Shown here in pieces: positions 26,292 to 34,530 of a DNA stretch of 64,000 nucleotides. A model generated the notes under the pieces. The model was not told where the DNA came from, made no database searches, and was given only the letters and a program-made list of their open reading frames with translations. The first letter of the stretch is position 1; each line of letters opens with the position of its first letter. The position numbers were made by a program, and so were the translations under genes. The DNA is from Alteromonas gilva (GTDB taxonomy: Bacteria; Pseudomonadota; Gammaproteobacteria; Enterobacterales; Alteromonadaceae). The stretch lies in NCBI RefSeq assembly GCF_028595265.1, contig NZ_JAQQXP010000001.1, positions 682,001 through 746,000 on the forward strand, given 5' to 3'.

Positions 26292-27947
26292 TTATTGTTT
26301 TTTTAAGCCCACTGGAATTATCACGGTAAATTCAACACCGTTACCTTTTTCGCTCTTGAGCGTTATATTGCCATTAAGTGCTTGGGTTACCAAGTTAAAT
26401 ACCAGGTGCATACCCAACCCGGAACCACCTTGCCCACGTTTTGTTGTAACAAAGGGATCAAAAATCCGGTTTTTTATATTATTTGGGATGCCGCTGCCAT
26501 CATCACTGTAAATTATTTTCAGTTTTTGCTCATCCGTCAACCTCACTGTTATGTCTATATGGCCAACTTCAATATTTTCAAAGGCATGGATCAGTGAATT
26601 CATGACTAAATTGATTAATATCTGATTAAGTGGTCCGGCTTTACAGGTAACGTTGAGAGTGGGGGCGCAATCAATATTTATGACATGGTTTACTTTCTTC
26701 AGCCTTGGCTGCAAAGACATTAAGGTTTCATCGATCAACTGCTGTACATTGATATCACGGGGTTCCTCGCTCGATTGATCGACCGCAACCTGTTTAAAGC
26801 TCGAGATCAATTGTGCAGCGCGGTCCAGGTTTCGGTAAATAATATTAAGGTTTTCGCGGCTTTCGCTAATGAACTTTTGCATGCTGCTGGCCTTTAGCGT
26901 CTTGTCTTTGAATTGCTGATCGATGACTGCCAGCCTGTCGAGCATCATCGTTGACGCAGTAATACCTAAACCGATAGGAGTATTGACCTCATGTGCAACG
27001 CCGGCCACCATGTCTCCCAGCGATGCCATTTTTTCGTTTTCAACAATTTGATGCTGAAATTGGTGGAGCTTTTCCAGGGTACTAATCAGCTCTGAGTTAG
27101 CGGATTTAAGCGCGACCGTTCGCTGACTCACTTCCTCTTCTAACCGGCTGTTGAGCTCACGGTGTTGGCGCTCCGCAAGTTGTTGTTTTTCTACGTACTC
27201 TTCAACTCTCGATAGCAACAGATTGATCGCATCCAACATGAGGTTGTATTCGCGGATATGGCTTTGCGTAAAACGAATTGAATAGTCACGGGTTCGGCCT
27301 ACTTTTTGTAGCAGAATAACAATGCCCTGAATGGGGCTAATGAGCATCTGACTGTATTTAAAAGCGACCATAATCGCGATCAACAATATGAGGATGAATG
27401 TGGCGCCTTGCAACATCAGGATATTTGCGACAAAGTCCAGATAAGACGCTGCTGAAACTCTGAGGTAAACATACCCGAGTGTTGTATCGTTTTGATTAAT
27501 AGGCCGTATAATTTCAACGACATTCTCTTTTTCGTTGATTCTGGCGGTAAAGTAACGCGCCATTTCATTGATCTTACTGGATACAGGCGTTGCCGCTGAA
27601 TTAGTGTAAGGCGCACGTAATTCTGGTGTGCCGGATTGTCTGGCGCTGTAGATATGGGCATTGAGCACGGTAGGGAAGCTTTCTAATCCACTGAGAATTT
27701 GCGCCAGGTGTTCATTTTGTAGCACCTTGGCTTCAAAATCACTAGCGTCAGTGAGCAAGACGGGCTGTGATGTTGATGCCAGCATCGACGCCAGAGAATG
27801 GACTTCACTTAATAATTGCCGTTTCACTTCTTCGTGTTGAAGATAATTGGTGATGAGCGTGGCAACGAGTATCGCACCGGCAGCGACAGTAATGACTAGC
27901 CATAAAAGGGTGTTTTTTATTGAGAATCTGGCTGGAGACAGCGACAT
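26292..27947 (-). CDS. Membrane sensor histidine kinase
   Basis: Transmembrane sensor kinase with 551 residues from ATG 27947 (MSLSPARF; the longer frame starts at TTG). TM1 is about residues 15-36, a roughly 135-residue periplasmic sensor with a PAS-like strand pattern (YVYLRVSAASYLD) follows, and TM2 is about 176-198. A HAMP-like linker and coiled coil (VEEYVEKQQLAERQHRELN) lead to the phospho-acceptor H-box GVAHEVNTPIGLG (His about residue 322). The ATPase boxes are N (INLVMNSLIHAF), G1 (SDDGSGIP), F (FDPFVTTKRG) and G2 (GGSGLGMHLV). There is no receiver or Hpt domain. It is directly upstream of arcA on the same strand, so a functional link is possible. The ligand is unknown. Confidence 0.88.
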   Translation of the reverse strand: MSLSPARFSIKNTLLWLVITVAAGAILVATLITNYLQHEEVKRQLLSEVHSLASMLASTSQPVLLTDASDFEAKVLQNEHLAQILSGLESFPTVLNAHIYSARQSGTPELRAPYTNSAATPVSSKINEMARYFTARINEKENVVEIIRPINQNDTTLGYVYLRVSAASYLDFVANILMLQGATFILILLIAIMVAFKYSQMLISPIQGIVILLQKVGRTRDYSIRFTQSHIREYNLMLDAINLLLSRVEEYVEKQQLAERQHRELNSRLEEEVSQRTVALKSANSELISTLEKLHQFQHQIVENEKMASLGDMVAGVAHEVNTPIGLGITASTMMLDRLAVIDQQFKDKTLKASSMQKFISESRENLNIIYRNLDRAAQLISSFKQVAVDQSSEEPRDINVQQLIDETLMSLQPRLKKVNHVINIDCAPTLNVTCKAGPLNQILINLVMNSLIHAFENIEVGHIDITVRLTDEQKLKIIYSDDGSGIPNNIKNRIFDPFVTTKRGQGGSGLGMHLVFNLVTQALNGNITLKSEKGNGVEFTVIIPVGLKKQ

Positions 27948-28058
27948 TGCGTAAGGAAAACCCAAATAAATGCGTAAGTTAATAGTGGCTCAAAAGCGAC
28001 AAAACTGCAAAAAGAAAGCTCAAATCAAGCTTGTAATGCGTTTTCCCGCGTAGGGGCT

Positions 28059-29492
28059 TTATTGGGGCTGTTGTAAGCTTTGATAAAGCGCTAAATATTG
28101 CTGAGCTGATGCTTGCCAGGTAAATCGCGTTTGCATGCCACGTTGCTGCATGGCGCGAAATGAAGCAGGACATTCATAGTAGGCGAGTAACGCGCGACGA
28201 ATGCAATTTAGCAATGCTTCCGGACTAGGCTGATGAAACACAAAACCCGTGGCATCCACTGGATTGTCCTCAGGATCGATGACGGTGTCTTTTAAGCCTC
28301 CCACTGCTCGCACAATTGGCACGGTTCCGTAGGCTAAACTGTACATTTGATTGAGTCCACAGGGTTCAAACTGGGAAGGCATAAGAAAGAAATCAGCACC
28401 GGCTTCGATAAGATGGGCGTGTTCGGTACTAAAGCCATTAATAAATGAGAACTGTTGTGGATGTTGTTCCGCAAATTCACCCAAGTCCTGACACACGCTG
28501 GGATCGCCGGTACCAATGATCACCAATTGCAGTTTGTGCCTGATCAGCCGGTCAAGGATGGGGATGAGATAACCAAAACCTTTTTGTTCGGTTAGTCGGC
28601 AAACCATGCCAAAGACCGGGATGTCGGGTGCCTGAGGGAGCCCGGACTGACCCTGTAGCTGATGTTTGCAGTCAGCTTTGCCGCTGATATCGTCGCTGTT
28701 GAAATGGGCCGGAATGTACTTGTCGGTCATCGGGTCCCACTGGCTGTAGTCGCAACCATTCAATATGCCCGATAAATCGCGTTGTCGCTGCATGAGGCGT
28801 TCGTGTAAACCGTGGCTGCCCAGATCGGTGAGCAACTCCTCTGCATAGTTTGGGCTCACGGTGGTAACTTTGTCGGCACACTCTATAGCCGACTGTAATA
28901 AGTTTATATAACCGCCATGAACCTGACTGCTAATGGCCGGGTGATGGTGTAACAGCGGGATCTCGTCAATACGATGAACGCCCTGAAAGGCGGCGTTGTG
29001 AATGGTAAATACAGTTCTGGTGTCAGCAAAGTAACCGGTATTATCGTTGCGCATTAAATAAGGCAACATGGCAGTATGCCAATCATGACAATGAATGACA
29101 TCTGGTTGAATACTCAGCGCCTGTAGCGCATTGAGAATGGCGGCACAAAAAAAGCTGAATCGCTCGCCATTATCCCGATAGCCTTCGTAGGCGTTGTTGT
29201 AAAGCCCGTCACGATCAAAATATTCAGGATAATCAATGAAGTATATCGTTATGCCGTGCCAGTCCAGTTGGCGGACAGTGTAGTGATAAACTTTGCTTTG
29301 GGCGAACACCGTTTGACTTGTGCATGACTCAGATAGTGAAAATTGTTCTGCAATAGCGCGGTAGTAAGGCATAAAGATACAAACGTCGTGCGCCATGCCT
29401 TTAAGTGCCAAGGGCAATGCTTTGCCGACATCTGCCAAGCCGCCGGTTTTTACCAAATCTTCAACTTCTGAAATAGCAAAGACGATGTTCAC
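28059..29492 (-). CDS. glgA: Glycogen synthase (ADP-glucose type)
   Basis: GT5 glycosyltransferase that extends alpha-1,4-glucan from ADP-glucose. The N-terminal ADP-glucose loop VKTGGLADVGKALP (residues 14-27) is intact; HCHDWHTAMLPYL, FTIHNAAFQG, CRLTEQKGFGYLIPIL and the catalytic E-x7-E region PSQFEPCGLNQMYSLAYGT are all present. Length 477 equals E. coli GlgA. The start is GTG 29492 with AGGAG seven bases before it. It stands apart from other glycogen genes: glgB, glgC, glgP and glgX are not in the window. The downstream kinase gene begins 111 bases away and need not be co-transcribed. Confidence 0.95.
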   Translation of the reverse strand: MNIVFAISEVEDLVKTGGLADVGKALPLALKGMAHDVCIFMPYYRAIAEQFSLSESCTSQTVFAQSKVYHYTVRQLDWHGITIYFIDYPEYFDRDGLYNNAYEGYRDNGERFSFFCAAILNALQALSIQPDVIHCHDWHTAMLPYLMRNDNTGYFADTRTVFTIHNAAFQGVHRIDEIPLLHHHPAISSQVHGGYINLLQSAIECADKVTTVSPNYAEELLTDLGSHGLHERLMQRQRDLSGILNGCDYSQWDPMTDKYIPAHFNSDDISGKADCKHQLQGQSGLPQAPDIPVFGMVCRLTEQKGFGYLIPILDRLIRHKLQLVIIGTGDPSVCQDLGEFAEQHPQQFSFINGFSTEHAHLIEAGADFFLMPSQFEPCGLNQMYSLAYGTVPIVRAVGGLKDTVIDPEDNPVDATGFVFHQPSPEALLNCIRRALLAYYECPASFRAMQQRGMQTRFTWQASAQQYLALYQSLQQPQ

Positions 29493-29563
29493 ACTGTTCT
29501 CCTACATGGTAAATCCTGCTCATCGCTGTTATCAAATTACCACATAAGACAGTTTTTGGAACG

Positions 29564-30649
29564 TTAACTTTGCACAAAATATACGGCGAAGCGATTATCC
29601 TGAGCCAGCATTGACGGTTGAGCGAATTGCTCTTCAAGCAATTCGGCATAGGGTAAAAACCGGTTTGCCACAACAAACAGTTTACCCTTGGAAAGCAAGT
29701 GTTGTTTGGCCGTGTTAATAAATTCACGGGTAACGCGATAATCCGTTTTTACGCCGGTATGAAAGGGCGGGTTCGTAACAATTGCGCTGTAGCGGCCGTC
29801 GATACCCTGCAGGGTGTCGGCGCCAATAATAATGCCCTGACAATGGTTTAAAGCCAGTGTCTGGGCACTGCTCCATAGGGCCAGTGCGCTGACATCGAGC
29901 AGTTGAAAGGAGGCTTTACACCCCAAGGTTTGCAAATAACTGGCGATGACGCCCGCGCCACAGGCAAAATCCAACACTTTACCCGACAGGATAGCAGGCA
30001 GTTTACTGAGCAACATTGCCGTGCCCTGATCCAGCTCGCGATGGCTGAAGACGCCAGGCAGTGAGCATACCTGCCATTCATGATTGTTGTGTGTATAAGT
30101 ATCAACGGCTGACCAGTCATGGATGTCAAACCCAGCGGGTGCGGAGCTAATATCACAGGTTAACCAACTGCAATGGCGCGCGGAATCGAGTTTACTGACA
30201 TCGCCCAACGGCGTGAGTATTTTGCCGGCACTTTTAATACCGCCTTTGTTTTCTCCCACAACATGCACTCGCCCGCCATTACCACAAAGGGCTGCAGCCA
30301 TATTCAGCAGCATGGTTAGATGGGCTTTGGCTTTAGGCATAAAAATCAGCACATCGCTGGCGTCCACCGCGCTAATGAAAGGGGCAAATACATGAGTGTG
30401 TAAATCGGCTACCCGTTCAACGCGAAGATTAGCGCTGTCAGCAACGATATCGCGACTATCAAAGGTGACAGCCGACTGAGTATTGCCGGACTGACTGAAG
30501 ACATCAAAATACTGATGTAACACGGTGAGCTTAACGTCGGCCAGCAGGCTAAACAACGCGGCATCATCAGGGTTGATGATTAACCAGTTGCCGTGCTCAA
30601 ACTGGTCGATATTGCGTTTTATTAACTGACTTTGCGGCGACAAACTCAT
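29564..30649 (-). CDS. rsmC: 16S rRNA (guanine-1207-N2)-methyltransferase RsmC
   Basis: Methylates N2 of G1207 in helix 34 of 16S rRNA using S-adenosylmethionine. Like E. coli RsmC it is a tandem of a degenerate N-terminal and an active C-terminal Rossmann methyltransferase domain. The N-terminal half carries LTVLHQYFDVF and FMPKAKAHLTMLLNMAA. The active half has SAM motif VLDFACGAGVIASYL (about residues 218-232) and the catalytic NPPFH motif (IVTNPPFHTGVK, about 286). Length 361 compares with 343 in E. coli. Its ATG overlaps the trmB stop by four bases, so the two methyltransferases are translated together. Confidence 0.95.
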   Translation of the reverse strand: MSLSPQSQLIKRNIDQFEHGNWLIINPDDAALFSLLADVKLTVLHQYFDVFSQSGNTQSAVTFDSRDIVADSANLRVERVADLHTHVFAPFISAVDASDVLIFMPKAKAHLTMLLNMAAALCGNGGRVHVVGENKGGIKSAGKILTPLGDVSKLDSARHCSWLTCDISSAPAGFDIHDWSAVDTYTHNNHEWQVCSLPGVFSHRELDQGTAMLLSKLPAILSGKVLDFACGAGVIASYLQTLGCKASFQLLDVSALALWSSAQTLALNHCQGIIIGADTLQGIDGRYSAIVTNPPFHTGVKTDYRVTREFINTAKQHLLSKGKLFVVANRFLPYAELLEEQFAQPSMLAQDNRFAVYFVQS

Positions 30650-31365
30650 TGCTTACGCTCGAAAATAAGATCCCATACACCGTGCCCCAGTTTTTGACCG
30701 CGCACCTCGAATTTGGTGATCGGCCGGTAATCCGGGCGACTCACGTAGTTTCCTTCGGCCGCGGTATTGCTAAAACCCGCTGCGCTATTCATGACTTCAG
30801 CCATATGTTCAGCATAAGGCTGCCAATCGGTGGCCATATGAAAGGTGCCACCAATTGCCAGCTTTTTGCGCACCAGTTCAACGAACTCAGGTTGCACTAT
30901 ACGGCGTTTGTGGTGGCGCTTTTTATGCCATGGATCAGGAAAGAACAACTGTAATCTGTGCAGGCTGGCATCAGGGATCATGTTGTTGAGCACCTCAACG
31001 GCGTCGTGCTCCATGAGCCGGATATTCTCGACATTCAGCTCGGCTGCATCGGCCAGGCAGGCACCCACGCCAGGACGGTGTACTTCGATACCAATAAAAT
31101 TCAGCTCAGGCGCTTCGTGAGCCATGGTGACCAGCGACTTACCCATACCAAAGCCAATTTCCAGCACTACCGGCGCACTGCGGTTGAACACGTCGTTAAA
31201 ATCGAGCTCAGACGCCTGGTAATCAATGCCTCTGGTTGGCCAATAGTCGTCCAGGGCCCGCTGCTGAGCCTTGGTTAAACGGCCCTCACGCTTTACAAAA
31301 CTTTTTATTTTACTGATATAGACACCGGCCGCTTCTGCTTCGGCCTGAGATTTAAATTGTCGCAT
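30646..31365 (-). CDS. trmB: tRNA (guanine-46-N7)-methyltransferase
   Basis: Forms 7-methylguanosine at position 46 of the tRNA variable loop. The 239-residue sequence shows the family order: SFVKREGRLTKAQQRALDDYWP, SAM motif VVLEIGFGMGKSLV, NFIGIEVHRPGVGACL, and the substrate-binding LFFPDPWHKKRHHKRRIVQP. The C-terminus contains the conserved RPITKFEVRGQKLGHGVWDL. Length matches E. coli (239). It forms a two-gene operon with rsmC and is divergent from the Nudix hydrolase gene 124 bases away. Confidence 0.97.
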   Translation of the reverse strand: MRQFKSQAEAEAAGVYISKIKSFVKREGRLTKAQQRALDDYWPTRGIDYQASELDFNDVFNRSAPVVLEIGFGMGKSLVTMAHEAPELNFIGIEVHRPGVGACLADAAELNVENIRLMEHDAVEVLNNMIPDASLHRLQLFFPDPWHKKRHHKRRIVQPEFVELVRKKLAIGGTFHMATDWQPYAEHMAEVMNSAAGFSNTAAEGNYVSRPDYRPITKFEVRGQKLGHGVWDLIFERKQ

Positions 31366-31489
31366 GGTAACCTGTCACCTGTTGATTGCAGCGGCATTAT
31401 CCACGTCGCGTACAAAATTGCAACGATCAAGCGCTATACGCCGCGTAAACACTGATTAAGCGTAAGCCAAGGAAGAGGATTATAACAGC

Positions 31490-31996
31490 ATGCCAAAGAA
31501 TTATTGTCCGCGTTGCGGTAGCCTTGCTCTGTTGAGCCATGATGGCAATCAATACGGCTGTGAGCAATGTGATTTTGAATTGTTTCGCAATGTTGCGGCT
31601 GCGGTAGGTGTAGTACTGGTACACCAACAACATATTTTATTGGTTAAGCGCAGTAAAGCACCGCAGGCCGGGATGTGGGACTTGCCCGGTGGGTTTGTTA
31701 ACCGCGGAGAAACCGCTGAGCAGGCATTACGCCGGGAATGCCAGGAGGAACTGGCCATTCAGCTCGATAGTGAACTGGCCTTTTTGGGCGCGTGGCCAAA
31801 TCTTTATGCCTATAAAGAGCTGGAATACCCGACCCTCGATATTTTTTATACCGCTACGCTGACTAACCGGCCGCAACTCACCGCCGATAACACTGAAGTG
31901 TATGACGTTACCTGGATGAGCAGTGATGCCTGTCGCACCCTTGATATGGCATTTAACTCTGGCGCCCTTGCCATTGCGGCTTACTTACGACGGTGA
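31490..31996 (+). CDS. Nudix hydrolase with N-terminal zinc ribbon
   Basis: Pyrophosphohydrolase acting on a nucleoside diphosphate linked to another moiety; substrate not predictable. Residues 6-27 form a zinc ribbon (CPRCG and CEQC), the rest is a Nudix domain with the box GFVNRGETAEQALRRECQEE (about residues 67-86), which fits GX5EX7REUXEEXGU. A GGAAGAGGA ribosome-binding site precedes the ATG. The zinc ribbon recalls NudC but the protein is much shorter (168 residues) and lacks the NudC SQPWPFPxS motif. Its 3' end overlaps the convergent alpha/beta hydrolase gene by 12 bases. Confidence 0.88.
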   Translation: MPKNYCPRCGSLALLSHDGNQYGCEQCDFELFRNVAAAVGVVLVHQQHILLVKRSKAPQAGMWDLPGGFVNRGETAEQALRRECQEELAIQLDSELAFLGAWPNLYAYKELEYPTLDIFYTATLTNRPQLTADNTEVYDVTWMSSDACRTLDMAFNSGALAIAAYLRR

Positions 31997-32674
31997 TACC
32001 AGAGTCTCGAGTAACTCCGCCACGGCTTTGGGTTGCTCAAGAAGCATCATATGGCCGCTATTTTCAATAATGGTTAATTCAGCCCCGTTAATTTGCTTAC
32101 AGGCGGCTTGCATTGCCGGCAATGGCGCGACGGTATCCTGCCTGGCGGCAACCAGCCTTACCGGACAGTCCAGCTGACTTAACGGTGCCGTGAGATCCTT
32201 GCGTGGCGTGGTACTTTGAATATGCGCTTTGAGTGTGGCACTGCCTAAATCGTCGGCCATGTCGGTGAGAACGGGTAATAAGGTCTCTTGATGCGGTGCC
32301 AGCAGCATATTTTGCAAATAGCCTTGTGCCGTGACGTTTACCTTACCTGTTGCCAACTGCCGGAGCAGTTGCTGGCGGCGTTGCAGCTCTGCTTCGGATA
32401 AACCGCCGGGTGCATACCCCAGAATAGTTAACGAAGCCACCTTTTGCGGAAAAGTAAGGGCCCATAGCGCTGCGATATAACCCCCCATAGAATGACCAAT
32501 GAGATGGCTTTTGCCGTCCGGATCTGTGCGATCGGTGGTGAGTGCGAGCATTTCGTCTAACGAGTTTGCCCACTGTAAAGGTACGTAGGCCCGTGACGGC
32601 AGACTCAACTGCTTCCATATTGGCAACCAAACCCGTTCGTCACATAAGGTGCCGGGTAAAAATACGTAACGCAT
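31985..32674 (-). CDS. Alpha/beta hydrolase
   Basis: Cytoplasmic serine hydrolase of 229 residues. The catalytic triad is visible: Ser in LIGHSMGGYIAAL (nucleophile elbow, about residue 62), Asp in LVAARQDTVAPLP (about 180) and His in IENSGHMMLLEQP (about 208). The oxyanion-hole region is FLPGTLCDERVW near the N-terminus. An AGGA site stands seven bases before ATG. Similar proteins are annotated as carboxylesterase-like or MenH-like; no substrate can be assigned. It converges on the Nudix gene and is divergent from mutY. Confidence 0.88.
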   Translation of the reverse strand: MRYVFLPGTLCDERVWLPIWKQLSLPSRAYVPLQWANSLDEMLALTTDRTDPDGKSHLIGHSMGGYIAALWALTFPQKVASLTILGYAPGGLSEAELQRRQQLLRQLATGKVNVTAQGYLQNMLLAPHQETLLPVLTDMADDLGSATLKAHIQSTTPRKDLTAPLSQLDCPVRLVAARQDTVAPLPAMQAACKQINGAELTIIENSGHMMLLEQPKAVAELLETLVSPS

Positions 32675-32785
32675 AGTCTGTCCTTTAGATTCAACAAGGC
32701 GAGCGTATCAGGCACTACGGTATTGGTGCAATCACTGATACACTCAGGGCCAAAATAATAGAGCTGTCATTCAGAGAGGAGCAGT

Positions 32786-33826
32786 GTGAGTTCATTTTCA
32801 GACCGGGTATTAACATGGTTCGACGCCAATGGCCGTAAACACCTGCCGTGGCAACAACAAATTTCTGCATACCGGGTATGGGTGTCAGAAATTATGTTGC
32901 AGCAAACTCAGGTGACTACCGTGATACCCTATTTTGAACGCTTTATGCAGCGTTTTCCTGACGTTGTGTCGCTGGCTGATGCACCCCAAGACGATGTACT
33001 GCACCTGTGGACCGGTCTTGGCTACTATGCGCGGGCGCGCAACCTGCATAAAGCGGCGCAGCAAATTGCAGTGCAACACAACGGTGAATTTCCGCAAACG
33101 CTGGAGCAGGTCATGGCGTTGCCCGGCATAGGCCGTTCAACGGCAGGGGCGATACTATCGATTGCCTGTGGGCAGTCACACCCCATTTTAGACGGCAACG
33201 TAAAGCGCGTATTAGCGCGGTATTATGCTGTTTCTGGCTGGCCGGGTAAGCGTGCGGTAGAAGACACGCTGTGGCAGCATGCTACGGCGAATACGCCTGC
33301 CACCCGAACGCATCACTACACACAGGCCATGATGGACTTGGGTGCCATGATTTGTACCCGCAGTAAGCCGGCGTGCGATCAATGCCCGCTGCAAAGTGAT
33401 TGCATTGCCTACGCTCAGGGGCAGCAAAGTGATTATCCGGGTAAAAAGCCGAAAAAAATCTTACCGGTAAAGCGTACCATCATGTGGATCCCGTTTTATC
33501 AGGGCAGTGTGCTGTTAACCCAGCGACCACAAAGTGGCATATGGGGCGGCCTGTGGAGTTTTGTGGAAGGTGACACCGACACCAGTTTACCCCATGCACT
33601 GAGGTCGGTTACCGGCAGTGACTTTAACACCGATGCGTTACCGGGTTTTCGTCATACCTTTAGTCACTATCATTTGGATATTCAGCCCATACTTATTGAA
33701 TGTCGGTCGTTACCAGCCGGAATTAGCGAAGACACCCATCGCTGGGTTGATTTGAGCCAGTCACTGACCATTGGCGTACCCACACCAGTAAAAAGAATCC
33801 TCACAGGACTAACCAAACAGTTATAA
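32786..33826 (+). CDS. mutY: Adenine DNA glycosylase MutY
   Basis: Removes adenine mispaired with 8-oxoguanine in base-excision repair. It has a helix-hairpin-helix glycosylase core with ALPGIGRSTAGAILSIA (about residues 110-126), the catalytic Asp in HPILDGNVKRVLARYY, EIMLQQTQV near residue 33, and the [4Fe-4S] cluster set C-x6-C-x2-C-x5-C (CTRSKPACDQCPLQSDC, about 192-208). The C-terminal NUDIX-like 8-oxoG recognition domain spans about 230-346. Start GTG 32786 with AGAGGAG upstream. Length 346 matches the family. It is followed by yggX 28 bp later, a conserved pair. Confidence 0.97.
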   Translation: MSSFSDRVLTWFDANGRKHLPWQQQISAYRVWVSEIMLQQTQVTTVIPYFERFMQRFPDVVSLADAPQDDVLHLWTGLGYYARARNLHKAAQQIAVQHNGEFPQTLEQVMALPGIGRSTAGAILSIACGQSHPILDGNVKRVLARYYAVSGWPGKRAVEDTLWQHATANTPATRTHHYTQAMMDLGAMICTRSKPACDQCPLQSDCIAYAQGQQSDYPGKKPKKILPVKRTIMWIPFYQGSVLLTQRPQSGIWGGLWSFVEGDTDTSLPHALRSVTGSDFNTDALPGFRHTFSHYHLDIQPILIECRSLPAGISEDTHRWVDLSQSLTIGVPTPVKRILTGLTKQL

Positions 33827-33854
33827 TGAGGGCAAAGCCCCACGGAGAATGATT

Positions 33855-34133
33855 ATGCCTAGAACTGTACATTGCGCCCATTTCGATAAAGAAGCCGACG
33901 GGCTTGATTTTCAGCTTTATCCCGGAGAACTGGGAAAGCGAATTTTTGAGAGTATTTCCAAAGAAGCCTGGGGCGAATGGCAAAAAAAGCAAACCATGCT
34001 GATTAACGAAAAAAAGCTCAATATGATGGAACCAACGGACCGCAAGTTTTTAGAAGCGCAAATGGAAGCCTTCTTATTTGAGGGTAAAGAGCCCACTATT
34101 GAGGGCTATGTTCCGCCAAATAAGTCAAATTGA
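33855..34133 (+). CDS. yggX: Probable Fe(2+)-trafficking protein YggX
   Basis: Small cytoplasmic protein that protects iron-sulfur enzymes from oxidants and may buffer Fe(II). I start at ATG 33855 (MPRTVHCAHF) because CGGAGA lies about eight bases upstream; the ATG at 33849 is too close to it. That gives 92 residues, as in the family (91 in E. coli). The conserved Cys is in VHCAHFDKEADGLD; LGKRIFESISKEAWGEWQKKQTM and LNMMEPTDRKFLEAQM are family stretches. Its place after mutY, an iron-sulfur enzyme, is the usual one. Confidence 0.97.
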   Translation: MPRTVHCAHFDKEADGLDFQLYPGELGKRIFESISKEAWGEWQKKQTMLINEKKLNMMEPTDRKFLEAQMEAFLFEGKEPTIEGYVPPNKSN

Positions 34134-34260
34134 GCGCAATTTGACTAAAGAACGCGCAGTCGAACAAATTTCTTCGAAAAAACGGTTGACTTAAAAGCGC
34201 GAAACTCGTTAAATACGCACCCACAGCGAGACGGCAAACGTCAAATCGCTAAACAGTTTC

Positions 34261-34336
34261 GCCTCGATAGCTCAGTTGGTAGAGCAGCGGATTGAAAATC
34301 CGCGTGTCCCTGGTTCGATCCCGGGTCGAGGCACCA
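34261..34336 (+). tRNA. tRNA-Phe (GAA)
   Basis: Seventy-six bases with a complete cloverleaf: acceptor GCCTCGA pairing with TCGAGGC, D arm with AGCTCAGTTGGTAGAGC, anticodon arm GGATT-GAA-AATCC with GAA at 34294-34296, T arm CCTGG-TTCGATC-CCGGG, discriminator A and encoded CCA at 34334-34336. The body is close to the E. coli tRNA-Phe. Its last 21 bases and the next base are copied 126 bp downstream. Confidence 0.98.
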
Positions 34337-34343
34337 TCATTGG

Positions 34344-34373
34344 AGCCCTTGCAGAAATGCGAGGGCTTTTTTG
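34344..34373 (+). terminator. Rho-independent terminator of tRNA-Phe
   Basis: Stem AGCCCTTGCA / TGCGAGGGCT (34344-34353 and about 34358-34367) around GAAA, followed by TTTTTT. It begins eight bases after the tRNA CCA end. Confidence 0.85.
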
Positions 34374-34441
34374 ATCCTGATGTCAAAAACTCTCGGTAAA
34401 TTGTACACGCGGGCGTGCCGCCTGCCGGTAACCGTGAGTCA

Positions 34442-34463
34442 CGATCCCGGGTCGAGGCACCAT
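34442..34463 (+). repeat. 22-bp direct repeat of the tRNA-Phe 3' end (att-like scar)
   Basis: Perfect copy of 34316-34337, that is from the T-loop CGATC through the acceptor strand, CCA and one further base. The flanks differ on both sides, and nothing upstream of the copy resembles the 5' part of a tRNA. Such partial tRNA copies are the usual mark of site-specific integration at a tRNA gene. The 104 bp between the copies hold only the tRNA terminator and unremarkable sequence, and no integrase gene is near. Confidence 0.8.
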
Positions 34464-34530
34464 TCTTAAAAAGCCTCGCTTGAAAATGTGCTTTGCTCTC
34501 TCGTTGTCAGCGGGGTCGCAAAAACGCAGC

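Noticed and set aside
34400..34463. Second tRNA-Phe gene
   Set aside because: Only the 3' 21 bases and one further base match. No D arm, anticodon arm or 5' acceptor strand is present.
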